Assembly (NCBI GenBank): GCA_046328115.1
Contig: JAXLXE010000004.1
Coordinates: 744,001 to 808,000, forward strand
Direction: 5' to 3'
Length of the DNA: 64,000 nucleotides
Origin: JAXLXE01 sp046328115
GTDB lineage: Bacteria > Chloroflexota > UBA6077 > JACCZL01
Below, in pieces: positions 1 through 7,518 of this stretch. Each line of letters opens with the position of its first letter. Position 1 is the first letter of the stretch. The notes below the pieces were generated by a model, which was given only the letters and a program-made list of their open reading frames with translations, made no database searches and was not told the DNA's origin. The translations under genes and the position numbers were made by a program.

Positions 1-132
1 GTGACGCGCGAGGGCAGTCGACATCGGCGCACGCTGGTGTTCCCAGCGTGCGGTGCTGCCCTCAATGTCGGTGAACAGAAACGTCACCGTGCCAGTTGGA
101 AGCCGCGACGCGGATTCGCTCAGCTCACCCAC
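1..132 (-). CDS. Class III adenylate/guanylate cyclase domain protein, N-terminal fragment (runs off the window)
   Basis: The minus strand is open from a GTG at 132 to the window edge, 44 codons. After about a dozen residues it reads TVTFLFTDIEGSTARWE, the signature that opens the catalytic domain of bacterial class III nucleotide cyclases; the Asp of FTDIEGS is a metal-ligand position. In this family a cyclase domain at the extreme N-terminus is usually followed by an AAA/NB-ARC ATPase and TPR repeats; that part lies outside the window and is inference. An in-frame stop at 159..157 leaves GTG 132 as the only plausible start, although its AAGAGG sits almost against the start codon. A second cyclase domain occurs at 2031..3389. 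Confidence 0.8.
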   Translation of the reverse strand, partial: MGELSESASRLPTGTVTFLFTDIEGSTARWEHQRAPMSTALARH

Positions 133-206
133 CCCTCTTGCGTCGATCGTTCCGGATCAAATACACACCGGTGATCACCGCATGAGAATACCGGAGGCTC
201 CGGTTC

Positions 207-228
207 GCCTCACGCCCTGGCGTGAGGC
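207..228 (-). terminator. Perfect 10-bp hairpin after the BFN gene
   Basis: GCCTCACGCC and GGCGTGAGGC pair perfectly around a 2-base centre. The hairpin lies about 70 bp beyond the stop of the minus-strand gene at 298..1269 and before the cyclase fragment. There is no clear T tract, so intrinsic termination is inferred from position and stem strength only. A second small inverted repeat (CCGGAG/CTCCGG) lies at 191..203. Confidence 0.4.
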
Positions 229-297
229 CGGGCTCTCGCGTCGGGGGCAATGGTCCGTGGCGTCGCGACAGCGTCACCGCTCGATCCGGCCGGATCG

Positions 298-1269
298 TCA
301 CATATCTTGCCCCGGAGCCTGCTCTGGTCCCGGCGTCTGTTCTGGTCCTGGTGCCTGCGCGCGCAGAAGCGCGATTTGGCGCCGAATCGTATCGCCAGAG
401 ATCCCCAGCTTCGCGAGCGCCACGGATAGCCCGTCCCCGGTGCTCTCAGCGAGCGCCAGAAGCACGTGCTCGCTCGCAACCGCGCCTCCATCAGCCTCCT
501 GGGTAGCACGCAGGAGGACGGCCTCGGCGGATGGGGTGAGCTTCGATTCGGACCATTCGCGCTGACGTTCGCTTTCAATGACTGTGTCAAGCTCTGCCAA
601 GTCCACGTCCAGGGCCGCGAGGATCCGTTGGGCGGCTGCTCGCGATTGCCGCATCAATCCAAACATCAGCGAAGCGGGACCGATTGTCGGTCGCCTTCTA
701 GCCAGCCCATTGGCGAGCGCCGACGTAAGCGCGCCGCTTACCTGGTCTGTAACGGATTCCATCTGACCAATGGATGATCGGGTCGCGGAAACCGGCTCTG
801 TGCCCGGCCAGTAGAGTCCGGTTTCCGCTGGCACGACGACCACCTTGGACTCATCGCCTTTGACCTCGGAATCGAGTAGCAAGCCGGCCGATGCCATCAC
901 GTCGTCGGCCACAAAGATCGGGGCTCTCGCGCGGATTGCGACGGAGAGGGCGTCGCTCGGTCGACAGTCGATTTCGACAAGCTGGCCGTTATGTTCGAGA
1001 ACGAGCGCGGCGTAGAAGGTTTCTTCGTGGAGGCGAGAGATCTCTGCTCGTACACAGTGCACACCGAGCTCTATCAAAGTATTGGCGTAGAAGTCATGTG
1101 TGAGCGGGCGCGGTGACGCGATCTTTTGCATGGGGATCGCGATGGCGTCCGCTTCGAAGTGGCCGATCCAGCAGGGCAGGTAGCGTTGCCCGTGAAGCTC
1201 TTTCATCATGACCACTCTCTTTTTGCTGGCCATGTTCACCCGGATGCTCTCGACGAACACTTCGATCAT
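298..1269 (-). CDS. Bifunctional nuclease (BFN/DUF151) domain fused to a Clp N-terminal domain
   Basis: The protein has 323 residues. Residues 1-135 are a BFN (DUF151) domain: MIEVFVESIRVN start, YLPCWIGHFEADAI, an ETFYAALV strand and the RPSDALSVAIRARAPIFVA segment. BFN domains are linked to DNase/RNase activity and are common in actinobacteria, Thermotoga and Chloroflexota. Residues of roughly 225-305 form one Clp_N repeat (LTPSAEAVLLRATQEAD, then SEHVLLALAES), the substrate/adaptor-docking module of ClpC/ClpA, but no AAA ATPase follows. The tail is Pro/Gln/Gly-rich. ATG 1269 is preferred because GGGAGGGA precedes it by 6 bases; a longer in-frame reading to 1437 lacks BFN homology. The fusion suggests a BFN protein that meets Clp clients or adaptors (inference). 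Confidence 0.85.
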   Translation of the reverse strand: MIEVFVESIRVNMASKKRVVMMKELHGQRYLPCWIGHFEADAIAIPMQKIASPRPLTHDFYANTLIELGVHCVRAEISRLHEETFYAALVLEHNGQLVEIDCRPSDALSVAIRARAPIFVADDVMASAGLLLDSEVKGDESKVVVVPAETGLYWPGTEPVSATRSSIGQMESVTDQVSGALTSALANGLARRRPTIGPASLMFGLMRQSRAAAQRILAALDVDLAELDTVIESERQREWSESKLTPSAEAVLLRATQEADGGAVASEHVLLALAESTGDGLSVALAKLGISGDTIRRQIALLRAQAPGPEQTPGPEQAPGQDM

Positions 1270-1495
1270 CGCGTGTCCCTCCCGGCTTCGGCCGCTCGGG
1301 AGCGGCACTACATACCCCTGGCGCAATAAGGGTAATTTTCGGCGGCGCTCTGGCAGGAGGATCCCATGTGGCCGGTTGGTCCTTCGCTGGGACGGATTCT
1401 TCGAGCGCGGCAACCCGATGCGGTGCGCGGATTCCACTTTTCACCCACGCTGTGCTAGGCTGACCGAATCCACATCTGGGGGCCGTGGGTTCGCC

Positions 1496-1966
1496 ATGAC
1501 GGAGCGTGTACGGGAACTGGTCAAGGCTACCGTCGCGGCCAGGGCCAAGGTGATAGACCTCGCGGGCCATCTGAGCCCGGCACAGCTAGATACGGCCACT
1601 GCCAACGAAGGTTGGACCATAAAGGACACGCTCGCGCACCTTTCGAGCATTGAAGCACGGGTCCGCGCCATGCTGACGGCGGCCATCAATGGGGCGCCGT
1701 GGTCCGCGGATCGCGCCGACCTGGATGCCTTCAACCTGGAATGCGTTAAAGCACGCCGATCCTGGACGGCCGCCGAGATCATCGACGAGCTTCGCCAGAC
1801 TGGTGCCGAGACAGATGCGGTTCTGGCCGGACTGAGCGGGGTTGATCTTGACCGGGAGTGGAGCCACCCGATCTTCGGCCCGATGACGATCGAGCGCACG
1901 GCGGGTATCATCGCCCGCCATCTGCACGCCCACTCGCTACAACTCGAAGCCGCCCTCGATCAGTAG
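1496..1966 (+). CDS. DinB / maleylpyruvate-isomerase-N family protein
   Basis: This 156-residue, all-helical protein has the layout of the DinB superfamily: LAGHLSPAQLD, then GWTIKDTLAHLSSIEARV with the first metal-ligand His, and IIARHLHAHSLQLEAAL carrying further His residues near the C-terminus. Members are metal-dependent thiol (mycothiol/bacillithiol) transferases or proteins of unknown role. ATG 1496 starts exactly where the family fold begins, although the frame stays open further upstream. The gene stands alone between the divergent BFN gene and the downstream hydrolase-cyclase, about 65 bp before it. The substrate is unknown. Confidence 0.75.
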   Translation: MTERVRELVKATVAARAKVIDLAGHLSPAQLDTATANEGWTIKDTLAHLSSIEARVRAMLTAAINGAPWSADRADLDAFNLECVKARRSWTAAEIIDELRQTGAETDAVLAGLSGVDLDREWSHPIFGPMTIERTAGIIARHLHAHSLQLEAALDQ

Positions 1967-2030
1967 AGCCACGCGACGCGACCGGGTCTAGCCACGTCCG
2001 CGGCATGGATACGCACGAAGGACACGGGTC

Positions 2031-3389
2031 ATGACGGCCAACACCCGCTACGCGCGATGCGGCGATCTCAGCATCGCGTATCAGGTGATAGGCGAAGCGC
2101 CGCGCGATCTCATCGTCAATCACGGCTGGTTCTCAAATATCGAGGCCTTCTGGGGGCATCGCAGATGCGCCTATTTCTTGGAGCGTCTGGCGAGCTTCGC
2201 GCGTGTGATCGTGTTCGACAAGCGGGGCACGGGACTCTCAGATCGGGTGCCGATCACCGACCTCCCCACACTTGAAGAGCGCATGGATGACGTACGAGCG
2301 GTGATGGATGCCGTCGGGTCGGAACGAGCAGCACTCTACGGATACTCCGAGGGCGCGGTGATGTGCGCGTTGTTCGCGGCGACGTACCCTGAACGTACCA
2401 CCGCCCTGGTGATGGAGGGCAGCTACGCGAGACGTATCGCGACGGACGACTACCCATGGGCGGTGACGGCTGAGCAAGCTGAGGACTTCCTCGAGGCGAT
2501 CAGAATGCATTGGGGGGAATCACTTGGTCTGGAGGCGCGGGCACCCAGTCTCGTGGGCGATCGACAGTTCGCCGAGTTCTTCTCGAGCTACCAGCGCCAG
2601 TCCGTGAGCCCCGGCGCCGCGCTGGCACTTACCCGAATGAACTTCCAGATCGATATCCGTCACGTTTTGCCCTCGATCCGGGTGCCAACCCTGGTGTTGC
2701 ACCGATCTGGCGACCGCACATTTGACGTGCGTGGATCACGATTCCTGGCTTCGCAGATCCCGGGAGCAAAGTATGTGGAGCTACCGGGCATCGACCATCT
2801 GCCCTGGGTGGGCGAGTCGGTCGAAGCGACGCTCGATGAGATCGAGGAGTTTGTTACGGGCACGCGTCACGCGCCGGAGCCCGACCGCTTCCTCGCCACG
2901 GTGCTCTTCACTGACATCGTTGGTTCCACCGAGCACGTCGCGGCACTGGGGGATCGGCGCTGGCGATCACTGCTGGATGATCACCACGCGGTAGTCCGGA
3001 CCCTTCTCGCGAGGCATCGCGGCCAAGAGGTTCACACCACGGGCGACGGTTTCCTGGCGACGTTTGATGGTCCCGCGCGAGCCGTCCGTTGCGCGTCCGA
3101 GATCGTGGCCGCGGTTCGACCGCTCGGCATAGAGGTGCGCTCGGGCGTGCATACTGGCGAGATCGAGCGAATGGGAGATGACGTTGGCGGGCTGGCGGTG
3201 CACATTGGTGCTCGCGTGTGCAGCGCGGCGGGGCCCAGTGAAGTGCTCGCTTCGAGCACGGTCAAGGACCTGGTGGCAGGATCGGGTATCGAGTTCGTAG
3301 ACCGGGGTGCACACACGCTCAGAGGCGTCCCTGGCGAGTGGCACCTCTTCAGCGTTCCGCTCTCCGCATCGGCATCGCCTACGGCGTGA
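2031..3389 (+). CDS. Alpha/beta-hydrolase fused to a class III adenylate/guanylate cyclase
   Basis: The protein has 452 residues. Residues 1-275 are an alpha/beta-hydrolase: oxyanion region VNHGWFSNIE, nucleophile elbow GYSEG with Ser106, acid-region SGDRTFD near 228, and His near 256 in LPGIDHLPW. Residues 288-450 are a class III cyclase catalytic domain: LFTDIVGSTE (metal Asp295), TTGDGFLATF (Asp339), RSGVHTGE and LRGVPGEWHLF. The fusion is a recurrent bacterial architecture, common in actinobacteria and Chloroflexota, in which the hydrolase may sense a small ester. There is no membrane segment, so the protein is probably cytoplasmic and makes cAMP or cGMP. Its 3' end overlaps the convergent gene 3379..4251 by 11 bp. 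Confidence 0.9.
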   Translation: MTANTRYARCGDLSIAYQVIGEAPRDLIVNHGWFSNIEAFWGHRRCAYFLERLASFARVIVFDKRGTGLSDRVPITDLPTLEERMDDVRAVMDAVGSERAALYGYSEGAVMCALFAATYPERTTALVMEGSYARRIATDDYPWAVTAEQAEDFLEAIRMHWGESLGLEARAPSLVGDRQFAEFFSSYQRQSVSPGAALALTRMNFQIDIRHVLPSIRVPTLVLHRSGDRTFDVRGSRFLASQIPGAKYVELPGIDHLPWVGESVEATLDEIEEFVTGTRHAPEPDRFLATVLFTDIVGSTEHVAALGDRRWRSLLDDHHAVVRTLLARHRGQEVHTTGDGFLATFDGPARAVRCASEIVAAVRPLGIEVRSGVHTGEIERMGDDVGGLAVHIGARVCSAAGPSEVLASSTVKDLVAGSGIEFVDRGAHTLRGVPGEWHLFSVPLSASASPTA

Positions 3390-4251
3390 TCTCGGCGATC
3401 GCGATGCCGTGCTCGCCGGCGACGGAGTACAGCAGGTAGGTCCGCCCGTCCTCGCGGAAGATCGCAGGGTCGCGTAGCTGGTGGACGGGGCCGTGCACGA
3501 GGCCGCGTTTCGATGGCTCGATCGGCTGGTCCGAGCCCTCGTACGGCATCTCTGGCGCCAGGACGGCGACCGGGTCCGTTGTTCGCCAAGCGCGCCAGTC
3601 CGCAGCCAGCTCAATCGTGGACATCAGGATCTGCTCGGGCGCGTCGCCCGCGTTGGTGTAGAAAACGGACAGGGTGTCTCCGTCCAGCTTGAAGGCGCTG
3701 TGGCGCATGTTGGGGGTGAACAGTGTGGGGCCCTCCTCGAAGGCGGTGAGGCCGTCTTTCGAGCGGTAGAGGACGCCTGGCATTCCCAGCGCGTACACGT
3801 ACCCGCCCCAGGAGAAGGCACGGAAATACGGCCGGCCCAGGAGCTCAGCCGCGGCCGTGAATGTCACCCCATCGTCTGACAGCGCTACTCGCGTGTGCTG
3901 CACGCTCCCCCGCGCCCCGCTTGGCTGATCGGCGCCGTGGAAGTACATCCTGATCCGTTGCGCCTGGTCGTCAACGTGCACGTCCGGTGAGGCGATGTGG
4001 CCTGCGAAGTGCGAATCGGCCAGCGGGAGCACGCCGGGCTCGTGGGTCCGCCACGGGCCGCGTAGATCGTCCGCGTAGGCCAGGCGGATGTAGTGGCCGT
4101 CGTGGTGCGCGAAGTAGAGGTAGTACCGGCCCAATGGGTTCCGCACCCAGGCCGGCACCCTGATCAGCGATGGCCCATTCACGTTGTCGCCCATCCGCGA
4201 GTCCATGCGGGGCCGAATGATCGGATTGCTCGCGAAGCGCTCCACTTTCAT
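3379..4251 (-). CDS. Glycoside-hydrolase family 43/130-like beta-propeller protein
   Basis: The 290-residue protein begins MKVERFASNPIIRPRMD, the classic opening of five-bladed-propeller glycosidases and phosphorylases (GH43/GH117/GH130-like). It contains YYLYFAHHDGHYIRLAYADD, later blade motifs (LSDDGVTF, GMPGVLYRSKDG) and a final LRDPAIFREDGRTYLLYSVAGE. Asp and Glu residues in the expected blade turns are present, but the catalytic trio cannot be assigned by eye. ATG 4251 precedes the conserved start; the frame is open further upstream without homology. No signal peptide is visible. It is divergent from the ThDP operon (165-bp spacer), so it might act on a carbohydrate linked to that regulon; this is inference. 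Confidence 0.75.
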   Translation of the reverse strand: MKVERFASNPIIRPRMDSRMGDNVNGPSLIRVPAWVRNPLGRYYLYFAHHDGHYIRLAYADDLRGPWRTHEPGVLPLADSHFAGHIASPDVHVDDQAQRIRMYFHGADQPSGARGSVQHTRVALSDDGVTFTAAAELLGRPYFRAFSWGGYVYALGMPGVLYRSKDGLTAFEEGPTLFTPNMRHSAFKLDGDTLSVFYTNAGDAPEQILMSTIELAADWRAWRTTDPVAVLAPEMPYEGSDQPIEPSKRGLVHGPVHQLRDPAIFREDGRTYLLYSVAGEHGIAIAEITP

Positions 4252-4415
4252 GCGCCGTGTCTCTCCTGGGGCTCTCTTGGATCGTCTGCCCGAGTATAGG
4301 TTCCAACGGTGACCTGGACCGCCGGTACGTGATAGCCTCTTGTCCCGGGCGGGGGACACCTCGATGCTGAATCGACGCGAGACGTAGACAGACGTGGACA
4401 AAGGAGTCGAATGAC

Positions 4416-6074
4416 ATGAAGGTGTACGAGGCGCTCGCGAACGCCTTTGTCAAAGAAGGTGTCACCACCATCTTTGGCCTGATGGGCAACGGCAACATGT
4501 ACTGGTGGCACACGTTGGACCAGCACCCGGACGTCACCATCTACGAGACCAGGCACGAGGGCAGCGCCCTCACCATGGCGGAGGGCTGGGCCCGCGCCAC
4601 CGGTCAGCCCGGCATCTGCGGGGTCACCCAGGGGCCCGGTCTCACCCAGCTTGCTACTTCCCTGGTCGTTGCCGCCCGCGCGAAGGTCCCCATGGTCATC
4701 TTCGCCGGCGACACCGCCCTGAGCGAGCGTGACGCCGTCCAGCAGTTGGACCAGCAGAAGTTCGTGGACGCCACCGAGGCCGGCTTCGTGCCGCTCTGGA
4801 ACGCGGCCGGCACCGATGACGCCGTGCGCCAGGCCTTCTACCTGGCCCGCACCGAGTCGCGGCCGATCGTGCTCAACGCGCCGATGGACGTCCAGCAGCA
4901 GACCTATGACGGCGAGGGCGACGAGTACCAGCCGTCCACGACCCTCTTGCCCGGCCTGCAGCGCGTCCAGCCGGACCCTGGTCGACTCCAGGACGCGGTC
5001 CGCGCGGTCGCCGAGGCGAAGCGGCCGGTCATCGTGGCGGGCATGGGCGCCGCCAAGGCGGACGCCGGGGAGGCCATCAAGAAACTGGCCAACCGCGTCG
5101 GCGCGCTGCTCGCCACGTCCCTGCCCATGAAGGGCTACCTGGGCGACTCGGATTACCACGTGGGGGTGTCCGGCCTGTACGCCACCAAGACGGCCATTGA
5201 GCTGTTCTCGGAGGCGGACCTGGTGATCGGCGTGGGGGCCAGCCTCAACCACTACACCACGGAGCACGGGTACATCTTCCCCAATGCCCGCTACCTGCAG
5301 ATAGACCTGCGGCCGTCCGTGGTGATGGGCACCGGCAAGCGGGCGGAGCACTACGTCCAGGGCGATGCCCGGCTCACCCTGGAGCTCATCGAGCAGCAGC
5401 TAGCCGCCGAGAACGTGACCAACACCGGCTACCACACCGCCGAGGTGCGTGGGATTCTCAGCGAGTACGATCCCGACCCGCGCGAGTTCTCGCTGGACCC
5501 CGGCACCGTCGATCCGCGGCGGGCCGCCGCGATCCTGGACAAGAGCCTGCCGGCGGAGGTGGGCGTGATCCACGGTACCGGCCACTGCTCCGGCATCACC
5601 AACATCTTTATGAACCGCCCGCGTGACCTGAGCTGGGCGCTCAACACCTTCGGCTGTATTGGCCAGGCGCTGCCCACCGCCATCGGCGCGGCCGTGGCCC
5701 GCAATGGCCGACCCCTGGCCGTGATGGACGGCGATGCCAGCATGCTCATGCACGCCGCCGAGCTAGACACCGCGGCCCGACTGGGCATCAAGCTCCTGAT
5801 CGCGGTGTTCAACGACGAGGCGCTGGGCGCGGAGTACCAGAAGTTCGTCTCCAAGGACATGGACACCCGCGCCTCCGCCATCCCCACGCCGGACCTGGGC
5901 CAGGTGGGCCGGGCCTTTGGCTGCCGCGGCAAGCAGGCCCGCACGCTGGAGGACGTGCAGGCCGGGGTGGACGAGTTCCTGGCCGGCGAGGGGCCCATGG
6001 TGCTGGACATCCGCGTCTCCCGCAGCGTCATCAGCGTGCCGTACAGTCGGCTCTGGTTTGGCCAGGACGTCTAG
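4416..6074 (+). CDS. Thiamine-diphosphate-dependent enzyme, acetolactate-synthase (IlvB) superfamily
   Basis: The protein has 552 residues. It has the three-domain layout: N-terminal PYR domain (GVTTIFGLMGNGN; YETRHEGSA with activating Glu48; GVTQGPGLTQLA), a central domain (RPVIVAGMGAAKADA) and a C-terminal PP domain with DGDAS at 438-442 and the matching Asn466 (LLIAVFND), the Mg/diphosphate-binding motif. Family members carboligate or decarboxylate 2-oxo acids. FAD-binding and quinone features of specific subfamilies cannot be judged, so the substrate is open; it is unlikely to be the biosynthetic enzyme because no IlvN/IlvC is adjacent. AAAGGAG lies 12 bases before ATG. It is the first gene of a four-gene operon (16-bp gap to the next) with a CoxG-like protein, a dehalogenase-like hydrolase and an amidohydrolase. 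Confidence 0.88.
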   Translation: MKVYEALANAFVKEGVTTIFGLMGNGNMYWWHTLDQHPDVTIYETRHEGSALTMAEGWARATGQPGICGVTQGPGLTQLATSLVVAARAKVPMVIFAGDTALSERDAVQQLDQQKFVDATEAGFVPLWNAAGTDDAVRQAFYLARTESRPIVLNAPMDVQQQTYDGEGDEYQPSTTLLPGLQRVQPDPGRLQDAVRAVAEAKRPVIVAGMGAAKADAGEAIKKLANRVGALLATSLPMKGYLGDSDYHVGVSGLYATKTAIELFSEADLVIGVGASLNHYTTEHGYIFPNARYLQIDLRPSVVMGTGKRAEHYVQGDARLTLELIEQQLAAENVTNTGYHTAEVRGILSEYDPDPREFSLDPGTVDPRRAAAILDKSLPAEVGVIHGTGHCSGITNIFMNRPRDLSWALNTFGCIGQALPTAIGAAVARNGRPLAVMDGDASMLMHAAELDTAARLGIKLLIAVFNDEALGAEYQKFVSKDMDTRASAIPTPDLGQVGRAFGCRGKQARTLEDVQAGVDEFLAGEGPMVLDIRVSRSVISVPYSRLWFGQDV

Positions 6075-6090
6075 CCAGGATGTGTAGGCG

Positions 6091-6546
6091 ATGATCGAGA
6101 TCCGCGAGCGATTCGACGTGCCGGGCGATCCCGAGCAGGTGTGGGCCATCCTGTCAGATCCGCACGCCGTGGTGGGCTGCGTGCCCGGTGCCAGCATCAC
6201 GGGCCAGGCCGAGGACGGCTCGCTGGATGCCAACGTAGGCGTGAAGTTTGGCCCGACCCGGGTGGCCTTCAAGGTGCAGGCGGCGCTGGCGCTGGACGAG
6301 GCCTCCCGCACCGGGAAGATCACCGCCCAGGGGCGGGACGGGATTGGCGGGACGCGCATGAAGTCCACCGCGATGTTCCAGGTGACGCCCGCCCCGAGCG
6401 GCCAGGGATCCAGCGTGGCGGTGGATGGCTCCGTGGAGGTGTCAGGTCGGCTGGCCTCGCTGATCGAGGGCGGGGCGAGCCTGGTGGTCAAACGGATGTC
6501 CGCGGAGTTCGCGGAGCGGCTGGCGGCGCGTTGCTCGGAGGCGTAA
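6091..6546 (+). CDS. CoxG-like SRPBCC family protein (carbon monoxide dehydrogenase subunit G family)
   Basis: The 151-residue protein has the SRPBCC/START-like fold opening IRERFDVPGDPEQVWAILSD, then VVGCVPGASI, which is diagnostic of the CoxG branch, and KFGPTRVAFKVQAAL. CoxG recruits CO dehydrogenase to the membrane in carboxidotrophs, but most homologues sit in unrelated catabolic operons and probably bind a hydrophobic ligand or partner. No coxMSL genes are in the window, so a CO role is not supported. The membrane-anchor C-terminal extension of true CoxG is absent. It starts 16 bp after the ThDP gene; co-transcription is likely. Confidence 0.82.
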   Translation: MIEIRERFDVPGDPEQVWAILSDPHAVVGCVPGASITGQAEDGSLDANVGVKFGPTRVAFKVQAALALDEASRTGKITAQGRDGIGGTRMKSTAMFQVTPAPSGQGSSVAVDGSVEVSGRLASLIEGGASLVVKRMSAEFAERLAARCSEA

Positions 6547-6641
6547 CTGGCCCGACGGGCCTCCTCGCGGCTGGCGCCCCGACGTGATAGCCTGTTGCTC
6601 CGCGCGGATGCGGCCACGGCCCGCGCCACGGAGTGATTGGC

Positions 6642-7499
6642 ATGTTCGAGGGATTTGAGCTCACCACCATCGATACCGGGGAGGCCCAGATCCGGGTGCG
6701 CCACGGCGGGAGCGGTCCGCCGCTGCTGCTGATCCACGGCAACCCCCAGACCCACGTGATGTGGCACAAGATAGCCCCGCGCCTGGCCCAGGACTTCACG
6801 GTGGTGGCCACCGACCTGCGCGGCTACGGCGACAGCAGCAAGCCCGATTACACGCCAGATCACGCGCCGTACTCCAAGCGCGCCATGGCGCGCGATCAGG
6901 TGGAGGTGATGCGGCAGCTTGGCTTTGAGCGGTTCAACCTGGCGGGGCACGACCGCGGCGCCCGCTGCGCGTATCGGCTGACCATTGACCACCCGGAGCG
7001 GGTGGAGAAGCTGGCCGTGCTGGACATCGTGCCAACCTATGAGGCGTACGCGCGCACTACCAAGGAGTACGCGCTGCGGACCTGGCACTGGTTCTTCCTG
7101 GCGCAGCCGGCCGATTTCCCGGAGCGGGCGATCAATCGCGCGCCGGACGTGTTCTTCGAGCGGCGGCCCACGGCCTTCTTCACGCCGGAGGCGCGGGCCG
7201 AATACTGGCGCTGCTACCAGAACCCAGACACGATTCGGGCGATCTGCGAGGACTACCGCGCCGGGGTGACGCTGGACTGCGAGCACGACCTGGCCGACCG
7301 TGGCAAGCAGCCCATCAAGTGCCCCGTGCTGGTGCTCTGGGGCGACAAAGGCTGGCGGGACATGGGCTGGGACTTCCTGGAGATCTGGCGGCAGTACGCC
7401 ACGGACGTGCGCGGGCGCGGCCTGGAGTCTGGCCACTTCCTGGCGGAAGAGGTGCCGGATGAGACGTACGCGGAGCTCGCCGCCTTCTTCAAGAGCTGA
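6642..7499 (+). CDS. Alpha/beta-hydrolase resembling fluoroacetate/haloacetate dehalogenase
   Basis: The 285-residue protein carries the full set seen in fluoroacetate dehalogenases (EC 3.8.1.3): HGNPQTHVMWHKIAPRLA, RGYGDSSKP, nucleophile elbow GHDRGAR with Asp104 in place of Ser plus Arg105 and Arg108 for carboxylate binding, a halide-pocket His149-Trp150 pair (RTWHWFFLAQPADFPE), Tyr205 in CEDYRAG, and catalytic His265 in SGHFLAEE. In the known enzyme the Asp displaces halide to form an ester, hydrolysed by His-activated water. Closely related hydrolases without dehalogenase activity exist, so the substrate remains inferred. GGAG lies 8 bases before ATG 6642; an in-frame GTG at 6633 is less well placed. 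Third gene of the operon. Confidence 0.82.
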   Translation: MFEGFELTTIDTGEAQIRVRHGGSGPPLLLIHGNPQTHVMWHKIAPRLAQDFTVVATDLRGYGDSSKPDYTPDHAPYSKRAMARDQVEVMRQLGFERFNLAGHDRGARCAYRLTIDHPERVEKLAVLDIVPTYEAYARTTKEYALRTWHWFFLAQPADFPERAINRAPDVFFERRPTAFFTPEARAEYWRCYQNPDTIRAICEDYRAGVTLDCEHDLADRGKQPIKCPVLVLWGDKGWRDMGWDFLEIWRQYATDVRGRGLESGHFLAEEVPDETYAELAAFFKS

Positions 7500-7518
7500 C
7501 TCTGTCGCTGGCGGATCT

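Noticed and set aside
6091..6546. CoxG as evidence for a CO-dehydrogenase locus.
   Set aside because: No coxM, coxS or coxL homologue is in the window, and the C-terminal membrane anchor of true CoxG is missing.
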